Positions 26,729 to 37,486 of a DNA stretch of 45,897 bases are shown here, in pieces. Position 1 is the first letter of the stretch. Each line of letters starts with the position of its first letter. Position numbers and translations under genes: made by a program. The stretch lies in contig JBGTLQ010000331.1 in NCBI GenBank assembly GCA_041744075.1, positions 1-45,897 of the forward strand, in the 5' to 3' direction. The notes under the pieces were generated by a model, which was given only the letters and a program-made list of their open reading frames with translations, ran no database searches and was not told the DNA's origin. This DNA is from JAJTZA01 sp041744075. GTDB taxonomy: Bacteria > Verrucomicrobiota > Verrucomicrobiia > Chthoniobacterales > Terrimicrobiaceae.

Positions 26729-28081
26729 CTACTCCCGTTTTTTGCGTCCCCTCAGCCTCAGGCTCACGGGTAATCCGGGATATTCCCATCGCTCGCGCAG
26801 CCGCGCTGTCAGAAAGTTTTGGTAACTGGCTGGTAGCAGACGGGGGTCATTCACAAAAAGCAGGAAAGCCGGCGCTTCGAAGGGGCGGGGGTTGTCGGTG
26901 AGGACTTGGGTGGCGTAGAGGATTTTCAGGCGGCGGTTTGAGCGCATGGGTGGGGCCTGACGGTCAACGGCCTCTTTGAGCAGACGGTTGAGTTCGCCGG
27001 TCCCCACACGTCTGGTGGCGTGCTGACGCACCTTCTCGACTGTCGAAAACAAACGGCGAACATTGTCGCCGGTTTTGGCGGAGAGAATCACGAGCGGCGC
27101 ATAAGGCAGAAAAAAAAGCTCGTTGCGCACTTCGTCGATGTGATGCTTCAGCAACTCCTTCTCATCGGTCTCACCATCGGCGACAAGATCCCATTTGTTC
27201 AAAGCGAGGATAGCCGCCTTGCCCGCCTTTTGGATAAGCCCGGCAATTTTTTTGTCCTGGGTGGTGACGCCTTGGGTGGCATCAATAACCAACACACAAA
27301 GGTCCGCACGTTCGATGGTTTTTTCTGACCGCATCACGCTGAACACTTCCACGGAGGTGTTGTGTTTTGAGCGATGACGGATCCCCGCCGTGTCGCAGAA
27401 GACGAATTGTTGGCCCTCATGTTCAAAGACCACATCCACGGTGTCGCGGGTCGTGCCAGCGATCTCGCTCACGATGGTTCTCTTTTCGCCCAGAAGGGCA
27501 TTCACGAGCGAGGATTTTCCCACGTTGGGGCGCCCTACCATGGCCAACCTGGGTGCACGGGATTCCGACACTTCCTCATCAGCGCTATCCGCCGGGAGGG
27601 CCGCTTCCACCGCCTCAACCAAATCATCAATGCCAAGCCCGTGAGCTGCACTCACAGCCAACACCGGCTCAATCCCCAACCGCGCAAAATCGACCGTCGT
27701 GGATTCCAAGCCCGGGTGATCGACTTTGTTGACCACAAGAATGAGTGGGCGACGGGAGCTGCGAAGTTGCTTCGCCAACTCCGCATCCAGCGGCGTCGCT
27801 CCGGTCTGGGCATCCACCACAAGAAGAAGAACCTGCGCACCCGCAATGGCCACCTCCGCCGCTTCTTTGGTGGGTTCAGCAAATTCGGGGTCGGGTTCTG
27901 CCCCAATCCCCCCCGTGTCAATAATCTCAAACGGGGTCTTACCCATTTTGCAAACAGCCGCAAGCCGGTCTCGGGTCACCCCGGGTTGGTCGTGGACAAT
28001 GGAAATCATTCTCCCGGCCAGACGGTTAAAAAGTGCGGATTTGCCGACATTGGGACGGCCAACAATAGCTGCGATTCTCAT
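26729..28081 (-). CDS. der: Ribosome-assembly GTPase Der (EngA)
   Basis: Der has two tandem GTPase domains and a KH-like C-terminal domain and assists 50S assembly. The first G1 is GRPNVGKSALFN (about 8-19) with DTGG and NKVD. The second is GRPNVGKSSLVN (about residue 184) with DTAG and NKWD. The C-terminal part (RLKILYATQVLTDNPRPFEA, FVNDPRLLPASYQNFL) is the KH-like domain. The length of 450 is normal. It is preceded by ggaaag and an AT-rich spacer, 103 bases downstream of guaB. Confidence 0.97.
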   Translation of the reverse strand: MRIAAIVGRPNVGKSALFNRLAGRMISIVHDQPGVTRDRLAAVCKMGKTPFEIIDTGGIGAEPDPEFAEPTKEAAEVAIAGAQVLLLVVDAQTGATPLDAELAKQLRSSRRPLILVVNKVDHPGLESTTVDFARLGIEPVLAVSAAHGLGIDDLVEAVEAALPADSADEEVSESRAPRLAMVGRPNVGKSSLVNALLGEKRTIVSEIAGTTRDTVDVVFEHEGQQFVFCDTAGIRHRSKHNTSVEVFSVMRSEKTIERADLCVLVIDATQGVTTQDKKIAGLIQKAGKAAILALNKWDLVADGETDEKELLKHHIDEVRNELFFLPYAPLVILSAKTGDNVRRLFSTVEKVRQHATRRVGTGELNRLLKEAVDRQAPPMRSNRRLKILYATQVLTDNPRPFEAPAFLLFVNDPRLLPASYQNFLTARLRERWEYPGLPVSLRLRGRKKRE

Positions 28082-28184
28082 ATAATATTTCTTTCCAGAC
28101 CTTGCATGGGCTCACGATGACCCGATCCTTGGCAATCACAAGCTCAGGAAAACCAGCCCCCTTCCTCGCGCCTGCTCAAAAACC

Positions 28185-29747
<1,563 letters not shown>

Positions 29748-29835
29748 GAGGAAGTTTCGCCGGAAGGCCCGGCAAAGCTCAAGGAGAATTTTGGTATTTC
29801 CTTGGGTGGGGTTCTGGATACAGAATCGTGACCTT

Positions 29836-31146
29836 ATGCCAGCATTTCCAGAAATCTCCCAGATCCCCTACGAAGGCCCCAAGTCGAAAAACCCACTCGC
29901 CTTCAAACAATACAATCCCGACGAACTCATCGAAGGGAAATCCATGCGCGACCACCTGCGGTTTTCGGTGGTCTATTGGCACACCTTCCGCGGCACAGGC
30001 AGTGACCCCTTCGGAGCAGGCACGATGGTGCGGCCATGGGATGATGGCTCAGCCTCGGTTGCAAACGCCCAAGCCCGCGCCCGCGTCGCTTTTGAATTCA
30101 TCGAAAAATTAGGGGCTCCATTTTATGCGTTTCATGACCGCGATGTTGCACCTGAAGGGGCCTCTCTCGCAGAATCAAATCGCAACTTGGATGAGGTCGT
30201 TAAAGTTCTGAAGGAAGAACAGGACCGCACAGGGATCCGATTGCTCTGGGGCACAGCCTGCCTGTTTGCGAATCCGAGGTTTCTTCATGGCGCGGCCACC
30301 AGCCCGAATGCGGACGTTTTCACTTACGCGGCAGCCCAAGTCAAAAAGGCCATGGAAGTCACCCACGAACTTGGCGGCGAAGGGTATGTGTTTTGGGGCG
30401 GGCGCGAAGGCTACTCGACCATCTGGAACACCAACATCAAACGCGAACTCGATCACTTGGCAAAATTCCTTCACATGGCCGTCGATTCCAAAAAGGAAAT
30501 CGGCTTCACCGGCCCCTTCTACATTGAACCCAAACCCAGGGAACCCACCACGCACCAATATGATTCCGACGCAGCAGCCTGTCTGAACTTCCTGCGCGAA
30601 TACGATCTTCTGGAACATTTCAAACTGAACCTCGAAACCAATCACGCCACTCTGGCTGGCCACACCATGCACCACGAATGTGAAGTGGCAGCTGCCGCCG
30701 GAGCCCTTGGTTCCATTGATGCCAACACCGGTGACGAACTCATTGGCTGGGACACCGACCAGTTCCCAACCAATCTTTACCTCACCACGGCGGTCATGCT
30801 CACCGTGCTTAACTCAGGTGGCTTCACCACCGGCGGCCTCAACTTTGATGCCAAGGTCCGCCGTGAATCGTTCGAGCCCATCGACCTGTTTTATGCCCAC
30901 ATCGGCGGAATGGACGCCTTTGCCCGTGGCCTCAAAGCCGCAGCCGCGATCCGCGCTGACGGTCGCCTCGGCGAAATCGTTCGCAACCGCTACGCCTCAT
31001 GGGATGCAGGCCTTGGCGCTGACATCGAAGCGGGAAAACACTCGTTCAAAACGCTGGAGGCCATCGCTCTCGCCAGTCCAGACCCCTCCCAACACACGTC
31101 CGGACGCCAGGAACTCATTGAAAATATCCTGAATGAGCTGATCTGA
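29836..31146 (+). CDS. xylA: Xylose isomerase
   Basis: XylA isomerises D-xylose to D-xylulose (and glucose to fructose) in the cytoplasm using two divalent metals. The class II sequence is clear: YWHTFRGTGSDPFG, FYAFHDRDVAPEG with His100/Asp103, VFWGGREGYSTIWNTN, and LETNHATLAGHTMHHE. I start at ATG 29836 (MPAFPEISQIPYEGP), giving 436 residues, the usual length; the open frame extending to 29665 overlaps guaB and is rejected. No xylulokinase is nearby, so its pathway role rests on genes elsewhere. It heads a run with hslO and the sirtuin. Confidence 0.96.
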   Translation: MPAFPEISQIPYEGPKSKNPLAFKQYNPDELIEGKSMRDHLRFSVVYWHTFRGTGSDPFGAGTMVRPWDDGSASVANAQARARVAFEFIEKLGAPFYAFHDRDVAPEGASLAESNRNLDEVVKVLKEEQDRTGIRLLWGTACLFANPRFLHGAATSPNADVFTYAAAQVKKAMEVTHELGGEGYVFWGGREGYSTIWNTNIKRELDHLAKFLHMAVDSKKEIGFTGPFYIEPKPREPTTHQYDSDAAACLNFLREYDLLEHFKLNLETNHATLAGHTMHHECEVAAAAGALGSIDANTGDELIGWDTDQFPTNLYLTTAVMLTVLNSGGFTTGGLNFDAKVRRESFEPIDLFYAHIGGMDAFARGLKAAAAIRADGRLGEIVRNRYASWDAGLGADIEAGKHSFKTLEAIALASPDPSQHTSGRQELIENILNELI

Positions 31147-31150
31147 CATC

Positions 31151-31954
31151 GTGGAAACAAACCCAGATCCCGGCATGGAAGTGCGGACATATTTTGTTCG
31201 CGAAAAAAATGCCCTGCTTGCGAGAGCGGATTTTGGCGATATCTACGCAGATCTGCTTTTGCATGAGGTGGATGGCGGAATCAGCCATCCCCCGGAGTTT
31301 GAAATGCTTCTCCGGGATGGGCTCGCTGCCCTGGCCCTCCACTGCGCTTCGCGCCCCCTCGCCGAGGTCTGGGCTTTGACAATCCACACCCAGGACCCGC
31401 TCGCCAATGTGTTTGTCACTGGTGACAACACACAAGGAACCATCACGGGCACGGTCTTCTGCGAAGATGTCAAAGACTCAGGACGCAATCTCCTCTTCGC
31501 CCAGTGCCTCGGGAATGACCGAAACAGCACCATCGAATTCGCTGGCTCAAATCTTCTCACTGCCGTCGAAACCTTCTACTCCCAGAGCGAACAGCGCCCC
31601 GCCCGTTTTTTTCATCATGGCCCCGAAGACATTGTGATGATCACCGCCCAACCGGATTGTGACCTTGCGTGGCTCGCGGGACTGGACGATGAACAAATCA
31701 AAACACTCGACCAAACTTCAACGTTGTCTCTTTTGGAAACCCGGAACTATCGGTTTTTCTGTGGTTGTACCCATGGCCGGATGATGGATGTCCTCCTGCC
31801 CGTCATGCGCAGCGACCCCGAGGGTCTGTTTGGCGACGAAGTTTCGATCCGCATGCGGTGCCCCCGCTGCGGCATCCGTCACCTCATCACCCGCGAAGCC
31901 ATGGAGGCCCATTTGGAAGCTTCGACCCATGATGCCATGGCTGACGGAAAATGA
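31151..31954 (+). CDS. hslO: Hsp33-family redox chaperone
   Basis: Hsp33 is activated by oxidation of four zinc-binding cysteines. The C-terminus has FFCGCTHGR and, 30 residues later, MRCPRCGIRHL, matching the CxC-(27-32)-CxxC pattern. The N-terminal domain (to about 200) fits the Hsp33 fold (GLAALALHCASRPL, TVFCEDVKDSGRNLLFAQCL), but it is diverged and has few of the Gly-rich turns seen in E. coli. The start is GTG 31151, four bases after the xylA stop; ATG 31175 is the alternative. The last bases overlap the sirtuin ATG (ATGA at 31951), implying coupled translation. Confidence 0.85.
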   Translation: METNPDPGMEVRTYFVREKNALLARADFGDIYADLLLHEVDGGISHPPEFEMLLRDGLAALALHCASRPLAEVWALTIHTQDPLANVFVTGDNTQGTITGTVFCEDVKDSGRNLLFAQCLGNDRNSTIEFAGSNLLTAVETFYSQSEQRPARFFHHGPEDIVMITAQPDCDLAWLAGLDDEQIKTLDQTSTLSLLETRNYRFFCGCTHGRMMDVLLPVMRSDPEGLFGDEVSIRMRCPRCGIRHLITREAMEAHLEASTHDAMADGK

Positions 31955-32679
31955 CCAAAATCGAGCAGGTCGGCAGACTGCTTAAAAAATCCCAATCCCC
32001 GGTTTTTTTTACAGGTGCCGGAATGAGCAAAGAATCCGGAATTCCCACCTTCCGTGATGCCATGGATGGGCTTTGGAGTGACAACCGCCCGGAAGACCTC
32101 GCTACCCCGACCGCCTTCCATAAAGATCCCGCAAAGGTCCGCGCTTTTTATGAATACCGCAGGGACATTATCCGGGGCTGCAAACCGAATGCCGGCCATG
32201 TCGCCATTTCAGATTTGGAAAAAAGTGGCTCCAAGGTGGTTGTCATCACGCAAAATGTTGACGGGTTTCATGAGGCCGCCGGAAGCTCGAAGGTCTTCGC
32301 TCTCCATGGAAACATCATGGAAGATCGCTGCAATGATGGATGCCCGGGGTCGCATCCCATGGGCCGACACGCAAGCATCTGCCCGATGTGCAAAAAAGAT
32401 GCTCTTCGCCCGAACGTCGTCTGGTTTGGAGAATCCCTCGATGAACGGCTTCTTCTCCAATCAACGGCTGCGATCATGACCTGCGACATCCTCTTTATCA
32501 TAGGCACCAGCGGCCTCGTCTATCCCGCAGCCGACCTCGCCAACCTGGCCATGCAGCGAAGATTCCCTGTCATAGAAATCAACCCCGAACCCACCCCCTT
32601 CACCGACCAAGTGGACATCTTCCTCCCTGGAGCCGCCGCCAAATTCCTGCCCAAGATCTGTCGATTTGCGAGGGAATAA
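31951..32679 (+). CDS. Sir2-family NAD-dependent deacylase (sirtuin)
   Basis: The 242-residue sirtuin has GAGMSKESGIPTFRD (22-36), TQNVDG (100-105), catalytic His119 and four zinc-type cysteines (127, 131, 144, 147). The segment AFYEYRR contains Tyr67 and Arg70 in the Y-x-x-R arrangement used by class III sirtuins (CobB, SIRT5) to bind succinyl/malonyl groups, so desuccinylase as well as deacetylase activity is a reasonable inference. It is coupled to hslO by a four-base overlap. Targets are unknown; the pairing with a redox chaperone suggests a stress- or metabolism-linked set. Confidence 0.9.
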   Translation: MTKIEQVGRLLKKSQSPVFFTGAGMSKESGIPTFRDAMDGLWSDNRPEDLATPTAFHKDPAKVRAFYEYRRDIIRGCKPNAGHVAISDLEKSGSKVVVITQNVDGFHEAAGSSKVFALHGNIMEDRCNDGCPGSHPMGRHASICPMCKKDALRPNVVWFGESLDERLLLQSTAAIMTCDILFIIGTSGLVYPAADLANLAMQRRFPVIEINPEPTPFTDQVDIFLPGAAAKFLPKICRFARE

Positions 32680-32783
32680 AGAGGTCAAAGGCTATGGAGG
32701 GCCACCTTCGCTTCTTGTATTCCTACTTATCTACGCGCGCAGCGCCTTTCTTCGTGGAGGTGTCCACCGTCTTGTGTCGCCGT

Positions 32784-32829
32784 AGCTCGGCACGAGCGTA
32801 GGCGGAAGCTCGGCACGAGCGAAGGTGGA
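32784..32829. repeat. Tandem 23-bp repeat abutting tRNA-Gly 3' end
   Basis: Two copies of agctcggcacgagcg-ngg-nnga lie in tandem (32784-32806 and 32807-32829) with two differences. The second ends exactly at the discriminator base of tRNA-Gly. Each copy contains an inverted core (gctcg/cgagc). It resembles dispersed palindromes seen in related genomes; whether it marks an insertion at the tRNA end is uncertain. Confidence 0.6.
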
Positions 32830-32899
32830 GCGGGTAGAGGGAATCGAACCCTCATGGCCTGCTTGGAAGGCAGGAACTTTACCACTAAGCTATACCCGC
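32826..32899 (-). tRNA. tRNA-Gly (anticodon TCC)
   Basis: Read on the minus strand, the 7-bp acceptor stem GCGGGTA pairs with TACCCGC, followed by discriminator T and an encoded CCA. The D-arm contains AGCTTAGTGGTAAAGT. The anticodon stem-loop is CCTGC-CTTCCAA-GCAGG, reading TCC for GGA codons. The T-arm has AGGGTTCGATTCCCT. The structure is complete. It lies 32 bases upstream of the DoxX gene end and on the same strand. Confidence 0.97.
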
Positions 32900-32931
32900 G
32901 AAAACAACTGACACTCTGCCAGATCTGGGGC

Positions 32932-33378
32932 CTACGTCAACCGCAAACCGCCGGAATGAATGGGAGGAAGGAGGGCGCTGCTGATGGCCCGGTCGATGGA
33001 CATGCCGCCGCCGCCGCTGAAAAGCAGGGCCAGACAGCTGGCGAGGACGAGGAGCGGGGCTTGGAGTTCCAGAAAAGCGGAGCCTCCGTAAATAAAATAC
33101 AGGGTTCCAAACATCAGCCCGCACCCGAGGAAAGCGGCCAAACGTGTCAGAAAGCCGAAGAACAAAAGGGGAGCGATGGCAAATTCCACGGCCATGGCCG
33201 TAGCTGCAAGGACTGCGGGCAATCCCACGTCAGCGAGCGTTGCCAGCGTGGCTGACCAACCCTCCCCACCAAACCAGCCGAAACACTTCTGGCCACCGTG
33301 AAACAAAAAAATGGCGACAAGAACAAGCCGCAAAAAAACGGGTGCCAACCCGGGGGTGGTGTGAAAAAAAGAATACAC
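32932..33378 (-). CDS. DoxX-family membrane protein
   Basis: The 148-residue protein has four membrane helices (about 10-30, 47-70, 76-98, 104-126). The start, LAPVFLRLVLVAIFLFHGGQ, then KCFGWFGG, matches the DoxX/YphA pattern in which the first helix is followed by a HG-x-QK motif. Family members associate with respiratory or oxidative-stress functions. A Gly-rich turn (FSGGGGMSIDRAI) occurs after the last helix. It is isolated: tRNA-Gly is downstream and a gene-free gap with a dispersed repeat is upstream. Confidence 0.85.
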   Translation of the reverse strand: MYSFFHTTPGLAPVFLRLVLVAIFLFHGGQKCFGWFGGEGWSATLATLADVGLPAVLAATAMAVEFAIAPLLFFGFLTRLAAFLGCGLMFGTLYFIYGGSAFLELQAPLLVLASCLALLFSGGGGMSIDRAISSALLPPIHSGGLRLT

Positions 33379-33464
33379 GTGGTCTTGATTGTCTGCCGGA
33401 CCCTACCAAACCCACGCGTTGGGAGGGAAGGAAAACCTCGCCTGTTCACACTGCGCGCGGCCCT

Positions 33465-33500
33465 CCCCTGGGACCGCTGGCCCCGCAAGCGCGGGGCCGG
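33465..33500. repeat. Dispersed 35-bp repeat, intergenic copy
   Basis: This copy contains ctgggaccgctggccccg and then caagcgcggggccgg, with an 8-bp stem ggccccgc/gcggggcc. A second copy lies at 41115-41149 inside a coding region and is identical at 32 of 35 positions. Here it lies between the upstream gap of doxX and the end of recG. The surrounding 33379-33538 has no gene. Confidence 0.75.
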
Positions 33501-33538
33501 TATGCCTTTACAATCTGCCAAAACTCTTATCACACCTC

Positions 33539-35620
33539 TCACCCTGATGCTGCCAAAGCCGATTTCATGGCACGCTCGACCATGTGTCGAAGGTTTTGGT
33601 GTTTGGGAAGCCGCAGCCCGGGGTCCTCGTCAAGGGTCCTCCGTGCTTGGGCCGCCGCCTCAGTCATCAGCAACGTGTCTTGAATGATATTCGTGATTTT
33701 TAAAGGCGGAAGACCTGTCTGAGCTGTGCCAAGCACGTTACCCGGCCCCCTCAAACGGAGATCTTCCTCCGCAATTTTGAATCCATCCTGAGTGCGCTCC
33801 AAAGCGGCCAATTTTGTGAGCGCTTCTTCGGGGGCATCCTTGGCGTGCAGGAGAACACAGAAGCTTTTGTGGGCACCTCGCCCAATTCGCCCGCGCAGTT
33901 GATGAAGCTGGGCCAGACCAAAACGTTCAGCGTTTTCGACAAGGAGGATCGTGGCATTGGGAACATCCACGCCAACCTCGATCACCGTCGTGGAAACCAA
34001 CACGGCGAGCCGACCGGCCCTAAAATCGTCCATCGTTCGTTCTTTCTCGTCAGCTGCTGTGCGCCCATGAAGAAGCCCCACAGAATGCGGAGCCATCAGT
34101 TCTCCCCACTTCAAAAATTCCTCACTTGCCGCTTTGGCGGCAAGTTTCTCAGACTCGTCAATCAGAGGATACACGATGTAGGCCTGTCGGCCATTTTCCA
34201 AATGCTTGCGAATGAAGTCCACGACCTCAGGGAGCTTTGCCACAGGGCGCACTGCGGTTCGGATTTCGCCGCGGCCCTGCGGTTTCTCGCGAAGAATCGA
34301 CACGTCCAGATCACCGTAAACGGTCTGCGTCAGAGTTCGCGGGATGGGGGTCGCCGTCATGACCAACACATCCGGACGGCTAGGCAGGCCGGTGAGTTTG
34401 GATCGCTGAATCACTCCGAACTTGTGTTGTTCGTCGATCACGATGAGCCCGGGTCGGAAGGTTGCTTCGTCCTCAAAAAGCAGGGCATGGGTTCCGACAA
34501 TGGCAGGGGGAAAGCTGCGGGCGGCGGGCCTGTCACGCCGGAGACTTTGCGAAGGCGGATGACTTGATGGCCCGTTGGTTTTCCGCGAGCCTGTGCGGAG
34601 GTGCACCGGGATTCCCAAAGGTTCCAGCAACTTTGTGAGGGTGGCGTGATGTTGCTCTGCAAGGATCTGGGTAGGGGCCATGATGGCGGCCGGAAAACCA
34701 GCCTCGATCGTTTGGACCATCGCCGCCACGGCCACCAACGTTTTTCCAGAGCCCACATCTCCTTGCAAAAGTCGATTCATTCGCCGTGATAAACCCAACT
34801 CGGCTTGGATTTCTGCGATGACCTCATTTTGGGACGGGGTCAGTTCAAAAGGTAGGCTGGTCAGGAGTTCTGCCAAAAGAGCCCCATCGGAAATTTTTGC
34901 CTCCCCATCCAAACCGGCCCAAGCACTCCGCCGCGTCTGCACGGCGACTTGCATGGCATAACATTCATCCAGCGCCAGACGTTCCCTTGCCAACGCCGCA
35001 GAATCCACGCTCACAGGAAAATGAATTTCCCGAAAAGCGGTCTCCAGCGACTGGCCACCGAAATGCAAAAACCCAGCGGCACCAAGGTCACACACAGCGA
35101 GCGCTTCGTGGATGAGTGTCCGCAGCAAACGGGTTGTCACGCCCTCGCCCGCCGCATGAATCGGAACAATGCGTTTCATGTGGAGCGAATTGTCCTCATC
35201 ATCCAAAACCTCATATTCTGGGTGGTCGATCACGACCTGCTTCCCCCGCATTTTGGGTTTCCCGTAGATCACCACCGCATCCCCCACCATGAGGGCCTTC
35301 TGCATGTAAGGCATATTAAACCACCGACAAATCACCGGTTGGGAAAAGGCCGACCCGCTGTCATTTTCCAGAGTGATCTCATACACCCCCTTTCGATAAC
35401 CAAAACGTTTGAGACTTGCCGCCGCGATGTGACCCGTGATGCAAACGGGGGTCTCCATGGCAGAGTCAGGAAACCCTGCGAAGGACCGTCGGTCCTCATA
35501 CCGCCGGGGATAATGTCTAACCAAATCCCCAAGCGTGGTGAGCCCCAATTTTGCAAGGGGGGTGACACGATTTCGGGGGATCCAATCAAAATCGGTAAGC
35601 GCGGTGAGAGGATCGTGCAT
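33539..35620 (-). CDS. recG: ATP-dependent DNA helicase RecG
   Basis: RecG remodels stalled forks and branched DNA. The 693-residue product has the N-terminal wedge domain (about 55-160, with VCITGHIAAASLKRFG), Walker A GDVGSGKTLVAVAAM (about 287), DEQHKFGV (about 396-403), TATPIPRTL, and C-terminal QLRGRIGRG. A 20-residue insert between the GTGSRK and VGTHALLFE parts (PPSQSLRRDRPAARSFPP) is unusually basic. I start at ATG 35620, whose A is the last base of the recJ stop (TGATG), so recJ-recG is translationally coupled; a GTG at 35623 is an alternative. Confidence 0.96.
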   Translation of the reverse strand: MHDPLTALTDFDWIPRNRVTPLAKLGLTTLGDLVRHYPRRYEDRRSFAGFPDSAMETPVCITGHIAAASLKRFGYRKGVYEITLENDSGSAFSQPVICRWFNMPYMQKALMVGDAVVIYGKPKMRGKQVVIDHPEYEVLDDEDNSLHMKRIVPIHAAGEGVTTRLLRTLIHEALAVCDLGAAGFLHFGGQSLETAFREIHFPVSVDSAALARERLALDECYAMQVAVQTRRSAWAGLDGEAKISDGALLAELLTSLPFELTPSQNEVIAEIQAELGLSRRMNRLLQGDVGSGKTLVAVAAMVQTIEAGFPAAIMAPTQILAEQHHATLTKLLEPLGIPVHLRTGSRKTNGPSSHPPSQSLRRDRPAARSFPPAIVGTHALLFEDEATFRPGLIVIDEQHKFGVIQRSKLTGLPSRPDVLVMTATPIPRTLTQTVYGDLDVSILREKPQGRGEIRTAVRPVAKLPEVVDFIRKHLENGRQAYIVYPLIDESEKLAAKAASEEFLKWGELMAPHSVGLLHGRTAADEKERTMDDFRAGRLAVLVSTTVIEVGVDVPNATILLVENAERFGLAQLHQLRGRIGRGAHKSFCVLLHAKDAPEEALTKLAALERTQDGFKIAEEDLRLRGPGNVLGTAQTGLPPLKITNIIQDTLLMTEAAAQARRTLDEDPGLRLPKHQNLRHMVERAMKSALAASG

Positions 35621-37308
35621 CACTCGCCGGCCCGGATCGCGACAATCTGCATTTGGGGTTCATCGCGGCCCTGATAGGTGTTCCTCTCCACGCGGAAGGC
35701 CACATCCCACGGGGGCTTGGGCAGCGGATGTTCGGCGCCATTAAAAAAGATGGCCGCCATGCGCAGTCGGCTTGCCCCAAATTCCAAACGCAGGTGTTTT
35801 TCTTTCAACACCCTGGCCGGAGATGCGGGCTGAACCCCCCGGGCCAAAAACAGCGGCTGACTGTTTCCATTCCCAAACGGTTCAAGGCGATCCTGCGCAT
35901 CGAGAAAATCATCGTCAATATCCGCCAAGGCCAAGGTGGCATCCAAGCGCAATCGGGGCGTCAACATCTCGGCATCACTCGCGGACTGCGCGAAGCTTTC
36001 GAACTTCCCACGAAATTCCTCAAACTGATCCTCGTGTATGCTCAGGCCAGCCGCCAATTCATGACCGCCAAATTTCTCAAGCAATCCCGCACAACTCGCC
36101 AGTGCCTCCACCAATGAAAACCCCTCCACGCTTCGGCCACTTCCCTTGCCCATCCCATCCCCGCCAAATCCAATCACTATGGTGGGCCGGTGATACTTCC
36201 TCATGATCCGTGAAGCCACGATACCGAGCACGCCCTGATGCCAGTCCCGAGCGCCTGCGATGATGCTGGCATCCCGTCCTGGATCAAAACATTTCGCCAC
36301 CCAATCATCTGCCTCGGTCGCCACGCTCCGCTCCACACCCTGACGTTCTCGATTCTGCCTCTCCAGCCCGGCCGCCAACACCCGCGCTTCCTGTTCGTCC
36401 TCGGTGGTTAATAGCTTCAGCGATTCGAGAGCCGTCCCCAGCCTACCTGAGGCGTTGATGCGCGGCCCCAAGCGAAATCCAATATCCGACCCCCTCGGGC
36501 GATTCCCCACATCGGCCGATTGCATCAGCGCCCGCAACCCCGGCCACCGCGATTTGGAGAGCTGCAACAAACCCCGCCGAACAAGGATCCGGTTTTCTCC
36601 CTCCAGCGGGACCATGTCTGCCACCGTCGCCATCGCCACAAGATCAAGATAATCACGCAAATCCAATTCGGGATGAGGGGATTTTTTAAGCAGGGCATGC
36701 ACCAATTTAAAAACCACACCCGCACTGCAAAGATAACGCAGCGGACTCCCAGAAGCTTTGGGGTTCACCAAAATCGCCTGCGGACGTTCGCCTGCCGGTT
36801 CATGGTGATCCAAAACAATCAGGTCAACTCCCCGCTCACGCAACATCGCCGCCTCCCGCACGGAGTTCGTCCCACAATCCACCGCGATCAACAAATCAGG
36901 ACGGCATTCAGTAAAACAACGCTCGACCCCCTCCGGACTTAATCCATATCCCTCCTCCGCACGCACCGGCAAAAAACAATCAACCCGCCCCCCAAGCGCC
37001 CGCAACACCCTCGCGAGAAATGCCAATGACGTTACCCCATCCACATCATAATCCCCATACAGCACGATGTGTTCATGTTCCCTCAGCGCCTTGTCCACCC
37101 GGGCCACCGCCTCCACAATCCCTCCCAGTTCCTCTGGCGCAGAAAGCTCCCGCAACTTGGGATCAAAAAACCGTCCTGCTTCCTCGGAGTCTTCCATCCC
37201 ACGCCCCACCAACACCTCGGCCAAGGCCAACGGAATTTCCAAATCGCCCGCCACCCGGCGAATCAACACATCACTGGCCGGTTTGGGTTTGATCCATCTG
37301 CACTCCAT
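35620..37308 (-). CDS. recJ: Single-strand-specific 5'-3' exonuclease RecJ
   Basis: RecJ degrades ssDNA in recombination and mismatch repair. DHH-family motifs are in place: VLYGDYDVDGVTS (Asp86, Asp88, Asp90), VDCGTNS (about 143-149) and LDHHE (166-170). The C-terminal DHHA1 region contains GFGGDGMGKGSGRSVEGFSL and GGHELAAGLS. An OB-fold follows. I start at ATG 37308; the open frame from TTG 37314 adds two residues. The length of 562 is normal. It is coupled to recG (TGATG). Confidence 0.95.
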   Translation of the reverse strand: MECRWIKPKPASDVLIRRVAGDLEIPLALAEVLVGRGMEDSEEAGRFFDPKLRELSAPEELGGIVEAVARVDKALREHEHIVLYGDYDVDGVTSLAFLARVLRALGGRVDCFLPVRAEEGYGLSPEGVERCFTECRPDLLIAVDCGTNSVREAAMLRERGVDLIVLDHHEPAGERPQAILVNPKASGSPLRYLCSAGVVFKLVHALLKKSPHPELDLRDYLDLVAMATVADMVPLEGENRILVRRGLLQLSKSRWPGLRALMQSADVGNRPRGSDIGFRLGPRINASGRLGTALESLKLLTTEDEQEARVLAAGLERQNRERQGVERSVATEADDWVAKCFDPGRDASIIAGARDWHQGVLGIVASRIMRKYHRPTIVIGFGGDGMGKGSGRSVEGFSLVEALASCAGLLEKFGGHELAAGLSIHEDQFEEFRGKFESFAQSASDAEMLTPRLRLDATLALADIDDDFLDAQDRLEPFGNGNSQPLFLARGVQPASPARVLKEKHLRLEFGASRLRMAAIFFNGAEHPLPKPPWDVAFRVERNTYQGRDEPQMQIVAIRAGE

Positions 37309-37383
37309 CCGCAAAGAATAGGCGCTCGCCTCCCCGAGTGCAATTTCCTAGATTTGAGAACCACAGCAGGAGGTAGGTATTTT

Positions 37384-37486
37384 TGAATGATGAATTTTTA
37401 ATTTTGAATGAAATCAGAGAATCCCAAGAAGCCAAACGTCCCAGCATGAACAATTTAAAATTCATAATTTATAATTTAAAGTTTCT
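37384..37486. repeat. AT-rich repeat pair with IVP-start remnant
   Basis: The left half (37391-37408, tgaatttttaattttgaa) is followed by ATGAAATCAGAGAA, the same 5' end as the miniature IVP gene at 41774. After 13 codons this reads to a stop at 37447-37449. The right half (37446-37486, beginning atgaacaatttaaaattcat) is 36/41 identical to 41994-42034. I read this as the two ends of one AT-rich element with its internal gene almost entirely deleted. The right half provides the start of the next lipoprotein. Confidence 0.6.
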
